Shown: positions 52,381 through 64,000 of the stretch, in pieces
Layout: each line of letters opens with the position of its first letter
Position numbering within the stretch: the first letter of the stretch is position 1
Assembly: GCA_963070105.1 (NCBI GenBank)
Contig: OY718804.1
Location: 801,720-865,719, forward strand
Reading direction: 5' to 3'
Length of the DNA: 64,000 nt
Source: Litomosoides sigmodontis
Lineage: Eukaryota; Nematoda; Chromadorea; Rhabditida; Onchocercidae
Notes under the pieces: model-generated
Databases searched by the model: none
What the model was told of the DNA's origin: nothing
The model's input: only the letters and a program-made list of their open reading frames with translations
Made by a program: the position numbers and the translations under genes

Positions 52381-52994
52381 AATAAATAGGTATTAACTAT
52401 AACAAAACTACATTTTGACACATTGACGACTGTCATACAGATTTGTATGATAGATACATCTTAGAAAACGAAATACGTATAATATCATTTAACATATCAA
52501 CAAGAAAATAATGAACTGACAGACAGTGAACGGAGAGAGGGAGAAAAGGGGAGAATTTAATTTTCACGTGACTTCATACCAGTTCTCAAAAAATGTTTAC
52601 TCGCGTATTAAATCAATCTTAAATTCCTCAAGTAGCTCTTGCTTCATTTCAGCTCTCTAAACGATTTCCATCAATTATCACTATTGTTGGCTTTAAAATT
52701 AATACACATACGTATGCATATTTATATGTATAAAATAAAGATTTGACGAAGTTTACGTATTCCGAAATATTAGTTTGGAAGTACTGAAAGAAATTTCGGT
52801 TTTCTCTTTGATACTTTTTTGGAACAAAAAATATTCGTATTACTGATAAGATGAAAAGAAGAATTAAGGAAAAGCGGAAAGGAGAAGAAAACTCTTTCCA
52901 CCTTTGAAATTCCATGTAACAGCTTTGCTAACTTATCAAACCTCCTCTACAGCCTTGGGGCAAAGAACGAAAACCGAAGAGTTCGATCAATAGG

Positions 52995-52995
<1 letters not shown>

Positions 52996-53048
<53 letters not shown>

Positions 53049-53071
53049 CGTGTGTGTGTGTGTGTGTGTGG
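52996..53071. repeat. (TG)n microsatellite
   Basis: About 75 bases of TG with two TGCG interruptions near 53044. Confidence 0.95.
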
Positions 53072-54359
53072 GATATTAGTGAAAACAAAGGTGCAAAATA
53101 ATTTTTAGTTGTACTTCTTAAAATTGAAAAATCTAGCACCAAAGATTTTATTTTTGCTTTTCAAATTTTTGCAATAAAACACTTTAAAAACATTTTCCGC
53201 ACAACAGCATATATTTCAATAAAGCTGATTTGAAAATTCCATAAATTTTGGCATATATTCATCAAATAAAATTGTCTCTAATTATTTACTACGGAAATTT
53301 AGTAGCAAAAATAAATTTCAGTAAAAATAAATTGAAATTTCCACAAATGTCCATTTTAACTAATATTTAATACTTATTACTCATTTCATCCAACTGCTCC
53401 TGTTATAAAATACCAATTAATAATTATTAATTATTATTATCATTTATTATTCTTATTGTTATTATTATTAATTATTATTTAATTACTAGTGGTATTTTTA
53501 CATCCAGCTAATCTTGCGAAATGTGTTATTTTCGATATGAAATTTTCTCAAATAAGGCGGCACATTCTTCAAAATTCAATTTTTTTTCAATAAATTTTGG
53601 TAGACTAAACCAACCAAACACGTACGATAAATAATCATGGGTTATCAAAAAGCACTTAGCTAGTGAAACAACCGAGAAATGAAATAAAAACATTTAAGTG
53701 CTTCTCATACATTTTCATTTTATCCTAACAAACATTCCAACATTAATTGATCTCCGAAGTTCTCCTCCTTTTCTAACTTTTTTCAAATATATTTTTTTAT
53801 CATAAATTATTAGCCTCGCCTTTATGTACTTTCCTTTCCTACAATCAATATTTTTACAACGAATTAACAAACGAAATTGATAAATAAAATGATACCAATT
53901 AAAAGGGAGAAAAATTAGATGAAATAAATAAAAATAAATGAAAAGAGATGGAAATGTTCGAGTGCAATTGATTTGACTAATGCGATGAATTAAAATCAAA
54001 TGGCGGGTGAAGAAGGAGTGCTTGGGTAAAACTGTATCCATTTTGAAAAAGTAAAAATCAGTTGAAAAGTGTTTTTCAAACGGAATATTTAAATTATAAA
54101 TAGGATTATCGCTATAAATCATTAACGAATGAATTTGTTTGATTCACGGAGAAAGCAATGAATTACACTTAAATCATGCAAATTGGTTTTAACGCATTTA
54201 TATGAATCAATTCAGGAAATAAAATTCAAATGCTCTGTCAATTTTTTTTAGTATTTTTTCTTAAATTATAATAATCAATAATAACATTAAAGAGGAAGTA
54301 ATAATGATAAGAATTAATGATGATAATTAATAATAACAATTAGTAATAACCAATGATAA

Positions 54360-54421
54360 TCAATTAATTAATTAATTATTTAATCAATAATAATAATAAT
54401 AATAAATAATAATAAATAATA
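54360..54421. repeat. AAT/TTAA-rich simple repeat
   Basis: AATT repeats pass into (AAT)n and AAATAAT repeats. Confidence 0.8.
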
Positions 54422-54708
54422 GAGTAATAGTGTGGGTGTAATATGGCGGCAGCAACAGATAATGATGAAAATAATAAAAGATATTAATGAGCGCTGAGCT
54501 AAGCAACAAGCCTGAGCAATCGACCGGAAGTATCAGGAGCATCCATCATCATTCATAATGAATCAACCAATTCATCATCCTGAATCCCGTCGTCCTTTCT
54601 CTTTGCTGTCATACGTACACATTTGGCTTAATTCCAGTTTAAAATTTTTGATAGCATAATTCTTCAAATTTCGTTAAATTTTAACAGAAACGAAAGAGGA
54701 GACGGAGA

Positions 54709-54710
<2 letters not shown>

Positions 54711-54746
<36 letters not shown>

Positions 54747-54750
54747 AAGA
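54711..54750. repeat. (GA)n microsatellite
   Basis: GA repeat ending in GAAA units. Confidence 0.9.
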
Positions 54751-55596
54751 TATGGAAACAATGAATGTCATTTCGACAGCTATTGTTATATCGTTGCTAT
54801 TCTTCCTCATCGTAATTAATCGTTCCAAAATTTTTAATACAATCCGAAAACTAACTGATAAAAATTTTTTCATTTTCTTGCACTACAAACCAACTGACCA
54901 TACAACCATTCCTCTCAATTACACATTCTTATACTCTCTCTCTCTCTCCCTCTCTTTTTCTAGCCAATACCATTTTTCAATAAGCAAGATTATTGTCTCA
55001 TAAATTTCCTTCCCTTCTCTTTCAACTTCACATTTCGTTTCATTTAACTTCGTGCCCTTTTTATGGAAAACCAAAAAAAAAACGGATCAAAGAACAAAGT
55101 TCGTTTTCTTTTATCACAAACATTCTTTAAGCAAATATTTTACAAATTTTTTAATAAAGTCGAAATGTTAAAATAATATTCACTTACTTTCTTGTCTTCT
55201 ATTTTCACACTTTTCAATTCAATTCAATTTTATATTGCAAATAAAAGGGAAAAAATGAAAAAATATATTGGAATGAGGAAGAGTGAAAAAGAAAGAAAAA
55301 AAGGGAGAAAGGGAGAGAGAGAGAGAGTGAAGTAACAAAGTAATAATTGGAAAATGAAAATGCATTTTTTATTAGTAAAGCAGATGAAAAAGCTGTTGGA
55401 TGTTGTTAGTTTTGAAAAATGTTGAGGAAAGAGAGGTGAATAGGATATTTGAAATTCACAACAGCTCTCCGTCACCTCCAGGACAATTCCGCCGACAACA
55501 CCGCTACTCACTCCATTCATTCACCCTCCCGCTTTTTCTCCCTAACTTTTTAACTTCACATCCTCCTCCTCATCCGCCATTCATTCCTTTTTTCTA

Positions 55597-55743
<147 letters not shown>

Positions 55744-57282
55744 TACACAAATCGATGAAAGAAAGCTATATGAATTATTATACATTATCTTCTTTGCTAC
55801 GATATTATCGTTGTTGTAAAAGTAAAGGTAGTTTGACAAGAAAAATTAATTTGATAAGAATTAAAATTTTATGAGTGATTTTTGAAAATACAAAAATTGT
55901 AGATAATTTAGAAAGTACGCAAAAAGATCACAAAAAGGATGCTTTTATAAGCAGTCGCAACAAGAGAGAATACTAACAGCACTTAGTAACAGTAATTAGT
56001 AATAATAATTAATAGTAGTAATTAATAATAATTAATGGTAATGATTATTAGTAATAACAACAAAAGCAGTGATAACAAATAATGACAAAAGTATTCTTTA
56101 ATAAATATTCGGAAAAAATACACGGAAGAAAAATCAATGAAATTGGATTAGTATTAGAATAAGTAGTCTTCTTTTAAGTAACACGAACTTAGATTACTAA
56201 TATAATAAAAAATGTAAAACTTAAAAAAAAAGAACTTAGCATATACATATTTTTTATTGTTTGCTCCAAACGATACATTCTAATGAATTCGCAACATTTG
56301 CAAATTTTAATTTCCAAAAGAATTAATGATGCTAAAAAAAAAGTTACACGTTACAGCGCTTTTTAACTTCACCGCCATAAAGCTATTTTAATTGGTAATT
56401 GTAAACAACATGCATGCTTTCATCATTACGCACCTATAAAAGTTACATACGAATTGTATGAAATTTATGTAAAATAACAAAACAAAAAAGTCATTCATTG
56501 CACACAAACACATTAGTAATACTTTGTTTAATTTGAGTTTTTAATTATCACTGATAACATTGATTTCGTATTAATTTAATATTTAAGATCAGTGATGTAA
56601 ATTTTTTTTTCAATACATTGAATTAATCAAGCAAAATGTGCGCAATTGAGGTAATGAGAGAGGATCAAATGAATGGGAAGCGAAACAGTATCAGTTTTTT
56701 TCGCTCTCTCCGTTTTGCTGCCGATGATCATTCAGCAATCAGTTTCACCACCATCCGGTTTTTTTCCCTTTTTTCAATTTCACTTCTCTCACTTGTGAAC
56801 ACCAAGTGAAGCACGAAGGATCGATCAATGAGCAATCGATGCGGCATGATGATTTATTTATTTTTTGTGAACATTACATTTTAACGTTGAAATGAAATTA
56901 TCAAAATAATATTGACGTACGTGTGGAAACGAAAAAACCTGAACCTATCAAGTTTTTTGCTTTTGCAAAGCGAAAAAAAAGCATTTTTTATTCTTTGTCT
57001 TTTCATGGATTGAAATTTTCAAAAATTTTCACAACTATATTTTCATCTAATGGAAACTTTTAATTACTATGTGAATTAATTGGAATGGAGATGAATTAAT
57101 TAATCAACATGAATATTTCACTAATGACAGTGAAGAAAACGATGTTTTTGCATTTTTTTATGCTAAATAATACATTTGAAAAATTTCTACACTCAATATT
57201 AGCAGTGTAGTAACACTTTATGAGTGAAAATTTGATAAGAGAAAAAAAGAAATGTGCGATTTCCTGTTTTTTCTTTTCTTCC

Positions 57283-57311
57283 TTCTCTCTTCCTCTCCCT
57301 CTCTCTCTCCC
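57283..57311. repeat. CT-rich microsatellite
   Basis: Imperfect CT repeat with CCCT interruptions. Confidence 0.75.
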
Positions 57312-58398
57312 CCCACTAAATCATCACAAAATATCACATCAGTGAACGATAACATGAAATTATCATTTTTGATTGATTTCAGTGATTGATTGATTGACCG
57401 ACTGATTAATTGAATTTCATAAATGAAAGCTATTTAGGAATGCGAAAGCAAAAATTTATTTGAGGTGAACATGAAAAAGGAATTATAAATGAGTAATTTG
57501 AAAGGCTTATAAAAAGTTGCAAGCAACAGTGATAACATTCAGTGAAATGATAAGCTTTAATAGGAAATGATAAAAAAAAGACGACGCAAACATTAGCTAT
57601 GTTATCAATCATTCAGCTTTTAATTCATTCTATTTTAAATTAACATTTAAAAAATGAGATAACTCATAACACTTCACAAAAATTCATCCCTAGCGTCGTA
57701 TACTTTTCAGTTGTGATTTCTAACTTGTCCTTCTTAATATTAAATTTTTTTATTTTCATCAGTTCCTAATTGTAACATAGGAATAGGTGCGTTGCATCAT
57801 TTTATTTGCAATATCTAATTAATACACAAATAAAAGTAGGGAATAAAAAAGAACAAGAGCACAGGAAAGACGTTATTGTAAATGAAAAGCTAAAATAGCA
57901 TTATCAAGTGGAATAAAATTCTAAAAAAAAAGGAAAGATGCAGAGGGAGAGATAGAGAGAGAAACAGAGGGAGAAAATGAAAAAAAATAAGAAGATTAAA
58001 AAATGACGAATAAGTGTAAGTTCGGAGGAGATGAGAGACAAACAAAAAATTTCCTACCTGTCAATAAATTGCAAAATTTTTAAAACCGTTCCACCCCCAC
58101 AAAAAAGACGAAAAAAAATTTGGAAGGAAACAGAGAAAAGTTCAATGCCTTATCGAAGAAGGTGAGCACTTGTCAAGCAAAATAGTACTGCTCTTTTATT
58201 GCTTCCTTTATCGGCAGCTTTGGAAATTTTTTTTTTTGGAAAAAAAATGCAAAGAAATCAACGAAGTCAAAGAAGCTAAAAATTAATTAATTGAATTTCC
58301 GGCTTTTTTTTGCTTGGTAAAAAATATTTATTTACAATCATTGATGCAAATAATTATTTTGTCAAGAAATATTTCAGATAGCAAAAGAAGAGGATGAA

Positions 58399-58422
58399 AG
58401 AGAAAGAGAGAGAGAGAGAGAA
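58399..58422. repeat. short (GA)n microsatellite
   Basis: About ten GA units after a GAAA start. Confidence 0.85.
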
Positions 58423-59630
58423 AATAGAGAATAAATGTTTTTTCAAAAAAAATTATTATTGAAGAAATTTATAAGAAGGATATTTTATAAAAGAAATTTA
58501 TATAGAACCTTTTTATAAAAGAAATTTATAAATGGAGATTCAAAAAGTACAGTCTACCAAGAAGAGGTAATGTTTGCTCTTCGTTTTTTTTTTTTTTTTG
58601 AAATCAAATGGTAAGAAAATAACACATTTTTTTCAATAATAAGAAATTCTAACAAAAAAAAATATACATCAACAACACTTTCTTTCCGGAAGGATAATTT
58701 AATTTCTAAAGAAAAAAAAAAGCAAACGAAGATTTGCCACTCAATAAATAATATTATTAAGTCGCCCGATTTTTTTTTTCATTTTCGATATTTAAATATA
58801 TCTTACATTTTTTGCCATTTTTACATTTATGATCTGAGGCTGAGAGTTTTCAAAATTTGGCGAGCACATTGTTGAAACGAACAAAATCTAATTTTTTAAC
58901 GAACTACCCAAGTTTTACTAAATTCCTAATTGCATAAAATAATCCACCATTTTTACAGTTTCTGAGTCTGATCATTTCAAATTTACAATTGAAAGCTGTT
59001 GGGAACAAATGTAAATTAATAATTCAATAGCATTCATAAATGATGCAACAAAACTTCATGACTATTATTTGTCTCATGCAGTAAACAGTCTCGTAAAAGT
59101 CTTACTGTATTAGCAAAACAATAAGGTCCACTATCAACTGAAGTGGACAATGACAGATAGATAAGCATACGACTAACGATACGGTTGTAAAAAAAAGTGC
59201 AAAACAAAAAATGCGTCGAGATTTAACAATTTCAAAAATACCTGACCACTATCCGGTAAATTTTTTCCAACATATCCATCTCCTATCACTTTCACATTGT
59301 AATTTGTTGAAATACTCCTTAGGAAATTTAAAATTTTCTTTCGTAAATATAATAAGTGACTTTTACATTTACGACCAGCTGCATTGGTAAAAATTATTCG
59401 TTACACATATTGCATAGTTTGTTTTAAAATTTATTTTATTATACTTATAAATGATAGATTTATTTGAAATAATAAAATCGTTTAAGAATTTTTTTTAACG
59501 TTTTATTTGCATAAATTTTTAAAGATATGCTAATTAGACACATTGCAAAACATTTCTCTAACACACTACAGTTACTCATTGATATTTATTTTTTCATTAC
59601 GAAAATAATTTGAATAAAAAATTAATAGTT

Positions 59631-59765
59631 GCAATGGAAACGTTGCATTGCTATCACTTGATAATAATAGGCGCAATGGAAGCGTCGCACTGCTAGCACG
59701 TCATAATTAGTAAGAGGCGCAATGATGCTTCAATGATACGTTACTTTGTTATCACTTAGCGATAA
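59631..59765. repeat. diverged tandem repeat, period 42-46 bp
   Basis: GCAATGGAAACGTTGCATTGCTATCACTT-like units start at 59631, 59673 and 59719, each followed by a TAATA or TAAG spacer. A partial fourth copy (TATCACGTCGTAGTAAAG) follows. Identity between copies is moderate. Confidence 0.7.
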
Positions 59766-62156
59766 GTCTACTTTCCTATCACGTCGTAGTAAAGTTTCTC
59801 TTCGAAAAAAAACTCTCCACAATTGGAATATACATTTGAAGTGATGAATTAAAATTTTTTTTGCAAAAATTTTGTCGTTTAAAAAAAAAATGTAAAAAGT
59901 CTCAAAAAAAAGAAAACTTTTTTTTCAAAAAATTACATACAAGGTAAAAATGCTTTAATGCGAGTTGATTTTAGAAAAAAAATAAATTTGCACGAATTGT
60001 TCTCATTTTTTTTTAAATTTCAAACGATCCATTGCAATTTAACAAAGCTACACTTTAATGAAATTGAAATTCGTGAAATATTTAGCAAACTATCATTATC
60101 GTTTTCTGTTATTTGCCATAGAATATTTCAGCAATAGTAATCATAGCCACTAATTAATTAGTCAGTTATGTAATTAATTAATTACAAAATAAATTTGAAT
60201 TCAACAACTAATTCACTACTATGATATTTGGCGCTATTGAAAAAAAAGAAGAAAAATGATCGGAGTGAAATGAGGCAAGCAATGAGTGTAACACAGAGAA
60301 TAATAGAGTTGTTTGTTTCTTTTTCACTTTCCGTTCCTTTTCTTCCTACGTAATAATCAAAGTGTTTTGAAATGACAAATTATCTTCCACCTACCGGCAA
60401 TGAATCAATCAATGATTCATTAAAACAGTTTAAGCTTAATTGAGCAAATCAATCTTATCTTTTGACGAAAAAAATTTGTGGCGTGCCGCTAGTGCAAATG
60501 AGGAGTTGCAACAGCGAGGGAACTTTTACAGGGAAAAGCTAGCAGGGATAGAAGGCCAAAGGGCAGGTGGTTGAGTGGTAAAAATTTATTTATTGTTTTT
60601 TTTTCCTTACTGATAAAGCACTGATTAAAACAGTTAAAGGTTAAATTTAACTTGAAAGGGAATTTATCAGTGTGTTCATTCGGTCTAATAAATGTTGTGG
60701 TGATCTATTATGAGAGGAAGAATTAATTTTAAAAAGAATTTATTTTTACCTATCCTAAAATTAAAATATAAATAAATCAACTGTTTCAAATTTTTTCCTT
60801 AAATTCTGATTTTTCTTGCAATATCTTTAACTTTTCAATAACAAATATCTCTCATATTTCCTTTTACTTTTAAACTTACAATTCTATATTTAAATTTGTA
60901 AGTCACTAATGTATTCTCAAATGTTCATCAATGAATGATAAAATTTGAATTCACTAATCAATAAAGGGAAAAGACTATTTTTATCATGTGAATGAATGTT
61001 TAAATTTCATCGAAACATTCAATCAATTGATTTGGTTCGGAATCTTCCAACGAAACACTCACTGTTAATTGCTACTAAATGTAGCGAAAAAAGGTAAACA
61101 ATAAAAGAAAAAGACTATTTTTATCAGAATATAAGTGAAAAATAAAAAGCCAAAAACAGGTAAATGAACCATTTCAAATTTAAATTTTGTGAATTACTCA
61201 AAAAAACCAAGCAAATTGAAAACTAACGCAAAAAATGTGCAAAACTTAGTTCCGAAATGGGAAATGAGAATAGAAATGTAACATCTACAACGTGTAATGA
61301 GATGAAAGATCGGCTTCCACCTTTTTTGTAAAATTTACTTCCATTATGTAACACTTTTGTCAAATTGGTCTTTGACCTCTCCGTCATCAATATTTTCACC
61401 TTTTTTCTTTTGTGTACAGTTAGCAGTGTATGCTAACAATTACTCTTACATTTTCTCTGTTTTTTTCCCTCTCTTGCTCTTGCTCTAGTAATTATTCAAA
61501 TTTATTCATTAAAGCTTGAACATTTTCCTCTCTCTATTTATCCTTCGGAGAAAAAAAATTCAAAAAAATTTCATTCAACTTTCTCAGGGAGAAGAAGAGA
61601 GGTGAGGAGAGGGGGAACTGTTTGAGTGAAAAGATTGATAGATAAAATGATATACCAAAGATCACAATATCAGTTGCTTCTTTTCTTTTTTTCCTCTCTT
61701 ACTCTCTCTCTCTCGCCATCTGCTATATCACTTTTTCCTTTCATTTTTCTAATGATATAAGAATACAAAAAAAAATTCAAATAATCTATTTCTTTAAAAA
61801 AATTGGAAAAGAGAAAGCTTGTTAGTGCAACTAGTATGATTAATAAGATTGACAAAAAGAAATGAAATTTAAAATTTAAAAGAGAAAAGTTTTTTAATTT
61901 TTTAAGATAAAAATTTTTTAATTTTTTTCCAGAAATTACATTTGAGAAATTGAAAATTTTATAGCGATTGTATGGTTTCATTAAAAGATACACTCGAAAC
62001 TATTCAAAAGAATGAGTTATTAGAATTTGCAGCGAATAATAAATTTTCAATTATTTTAAGAAATCAATCATAGCATCTGTAAATTTATGGTTTACAGTAA
62101 ATTATTACTTTTAATTCCATTTTAATTTTCATTTAACCGTAACTTCTCATCTGAAA

Positions 62157-62556
62157 CAATGAGTAGCGTTTACTGTTATGCAGTTAAGTACTGGAAAATT
62201 ATAATGTTATGCGAAAACGTGTGGCCCTTTTTTTTTCTTCACAAATGCAACATTTTCAACATACCTCTTATGAACCGTATATTACAGAAGTCTACAGAAG
62301 TATTGTACAGTAGTACAGCTAATGAGGCTTGCAATTTTACCACTACTCTTCTTAATCAATGAGTAGCATTTACAGTTATACGGTAAAATACTGAAATTGC
62401 ACTGTGCCAGAATGAATTCATTTTGCAAAAATATATTCATCATTTTCACCACACTTATCAAGACCGTTTATTGATTCTAGAACGGTACAATACAGTAATA
62501 AAGGAAAGAAAGCTGTAAATTTTCTCATACTAACATGATACACTTCTAAAAATACA
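62157..62556. repeat. diverged 200-bp tandem duplication
   Basis: CAATGAGTAGCGTTTACTGT at 62157 is matched by CAATGAGTAGCATTTACAGT at 62357. Further shared landmarks in the same order are a CATTTTCAACATAC / CATTTTCACCACAC block and TACAGTA clusters. The copies are old and much diverged towards their right ends. Confidence 0.65.
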
Positions 62557-63643
62557 ACCTAGTATAATTTATATTCAAAATCAAAACCTAACTCGTTACA
62601 GTTGCATAGGATTTTTCCACTCAACATTAATTTTCTTTTTCAAATATTAAATTGAAGTATCTATCGAAAGGAAATTAAAAAAAACAATTAATTGTTGAAA
62701 ATAATTTTCATAATAAATAAATAATTATTCACTGTAATTAAATGTTGTATTTCATCCATTGACATCACGCATAATTGAAATTTTAAAACATTATTCCCCG
62801 TAAGTGAACATGATATTTTAATTATTGATATCACTAATATGTTAGAAGCCATCAATTATGAATTTTTTATTAGTTGCAAAATTTAGTAATTTGCTGCCGC
62901 ATAACTTATCGTCTATTTTGATAATTTGTTTTTTTTTTTTTGTTGCAACAATTTATGCATTTATCGTTGTAACGCATGAAGGTGCTAGTATAATTGAAAT
63001 ACTATAAAATAATAGGAAGCGTCATCGTCGCAAGGTTTACCCCTTCGTTCATTAGCTATTTCATAAATTCAGAAAACAAATGCAAATTTTAATAAGCCTA
63101 CAATTGACCTTGTAATATTGTCATATTTTACTTGTGCTAAAATTTTTCAACAACTAAAAAATTTAGCAATTTTTTTCCTTTGTGCATTTCATTTTGCATG
63201 AAAGCTGAAGTGCTGAAATACGCAGAGGTAAATTTCAATCCTAAAAATTTAGCAAAAAAAAAGAGAACGAGAAGAAAAATGCAAAACACACATTTCAAGT
63301 TTCTAAGTGGTAAATTAATTGACAAAGCAGGTTTTGTCTTTTCCTGGTTTCTTTTGCATAACTTGCTATCATTGTAAAAATCAATTACTGAAATATTCAA
63401 TTTAACAGCGCAATGTTTACTGCTTACACCAACGTACACTCATCATCGTTCAGTTCAGTATTTTCTCTTGTCTTGAGAGCAATTTTCTTAAAATTTTATT
63501 TTAAATTTATTTAAACAAAAGAGTTTCGTGCAAAATTTTCTCATTTCTCAGTGTTCCTATCAATGCGTTATTTGTGTGTTCGCTTCTTCTGTGGTAATAT
63601 TTTCATGTGAAATTTATTTCAGAATTTTCTTTTTTCATTGATA

Positions 63644-64000
63644 ATGGGGAAGGTATGCTTGATGCTATCACTACTGTTGTGGCAAAATGTTCGGAGCTAT
63701 AAGATATTGGTTTACTCCCCTAGCACTCATCCTGAAAATGTCAACTATTTGGGTCGTATTGCTGATGAACTCGTAAAAGCCGGCCATGATGTTGTCAGTG
63801 AAATAGTAATTTCAGATTAATATCAGTACAGTCACTTTTACATCATTTTTTTTTTGGATAATACTTCTAGCCAAAGTTATCAAATTAATAGGTAAAGATA
63901 ATTTTGAATTTTGGATAATACTTCTAGCCAAAGTTATCAAATTAATAGGTAAAGATAATTTTGAATGTAATTTGATATCTCAAGAAAAAGGTGTGACAGT
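63644..64000 (+). CDS. UDP-glucuronosyltransferase, N-terminal part (runs off the window)
   Basis: ATG at 63644 opens a hydrophobic signal peptide (MGKVCLMLSLLLWQNVRS). It is followed by YKILVYSPSTHPENVNYLGR and an ADELVKAGHDV helix, the usual start of nematode UGTs (YKILVYxPxxxxSHVNFMGxIADTLVxAGHDV). These membrane enzymes of the ER lumen transfer a sugar from a UDP-sugar to small lipophilic molecules. Exon 1 probably ends at 63797 (GTC A|GTGAAA). Exon 2 would start at 63928, or at 63871 in a tandem duplicate, reading KVIKLIGKDNFECNLISQEK to the window edge. About 15-20 residues normally present between HDV and this point are not seen, so the exon junction or gene integrity is uncertain. The UDP-binding signature region lies outside the window. 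Confidence 0.72.
63853..63966. repeat. perfect 57-bp tandem duplication in the UGT gene
   Basis: Two identical 57-bp copies (63853-63909 and 63910-63966), each starting TTTGGATAATACTTCTAG and ending GATAATTTTGAAT. Each carries the same candidate splice acceptor (ACTTCTAG). The length is 19 codons, and the frame used downstream is open through both copies. Confidence 0.95.

Noticed and set aside
53715..54122. 135-residue minus-strand frame in the gene desert
   Set aside because: Dominated by Phe, Ile, Tyr and Lys as expected from AT-rich DNA, with no family resemblance.

Overview
The window looks like nuclear DNA of a parasitic nematode, most likely a spirurid or filarial worm. It is strongly AT-rich, and its genes are split into many short exons with nematode-type introns (GTAAG-like donors, TTTTCAG-like acceptors). 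Short TTAG/TTTAG acceptors sit just upstream of most start codons, as expected for spliced-leader addition. The protein families all have clear nematode counterparts, and one locus resembles filarial larval chitinases. I assembled the gene models by hand, from homology remembered for each family and from splice-phase bookkeeping, so exon borders are inferences although the families are clear.

Layout: 1-1222 upstream DNA; 1223-14667 (+) a PRIP/PLC-L type inactive phospholipase C relative (pll-1 type, 26 exons, 1101 aa); 16681-18146 (+) the small GTPase Rab30 (5 exons, 209 aa); 21163-23962 (-) a decayed GH18 chitinase pseudogene; 24690-27644 (+) a ZnT2/3/8-type zinc transporter (8 exons, 368 aa); 28425-36495 (+) the ER protein NOMO / NRA-4 (21 exons, 1132 aa); 39464-51514 (-) the clustered-mitochondria protein CLU/CLUH (25 exons, 1377 aa); 51515-63643 about 12 kb with no gene I can support, rich in microsatellites; 63644-64000 (+) the first part of a UDP-glucuronosyltransferase that runs off the window.

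The genes are housekeeping or signalling genes (phosphoinositide-linked scaffold, Golgi traffic, zinc export or storage, ER membrane-protein assembly, mitochondrial mRNA handling, conjugation of small molecules). They do not form one pathway. I see no CRISPR array, no prophage, no intact transposon and no bacterial insert. The most interesting points are: the dead chitinase with several separate lesions; the PRIP homologue, which has lost different catalytic residues from its vertebrate relatives but keeps a PP1-docking motif; a 57-bp tandem duplication that doubles a 3' splice site in the UGT gene; a non-AG (CTG) acceptor and a GC donor in the CLU gene; and a 42-bp minisatellite inside a pll-1 intron. 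I did not find a convincing previously undescribed system.
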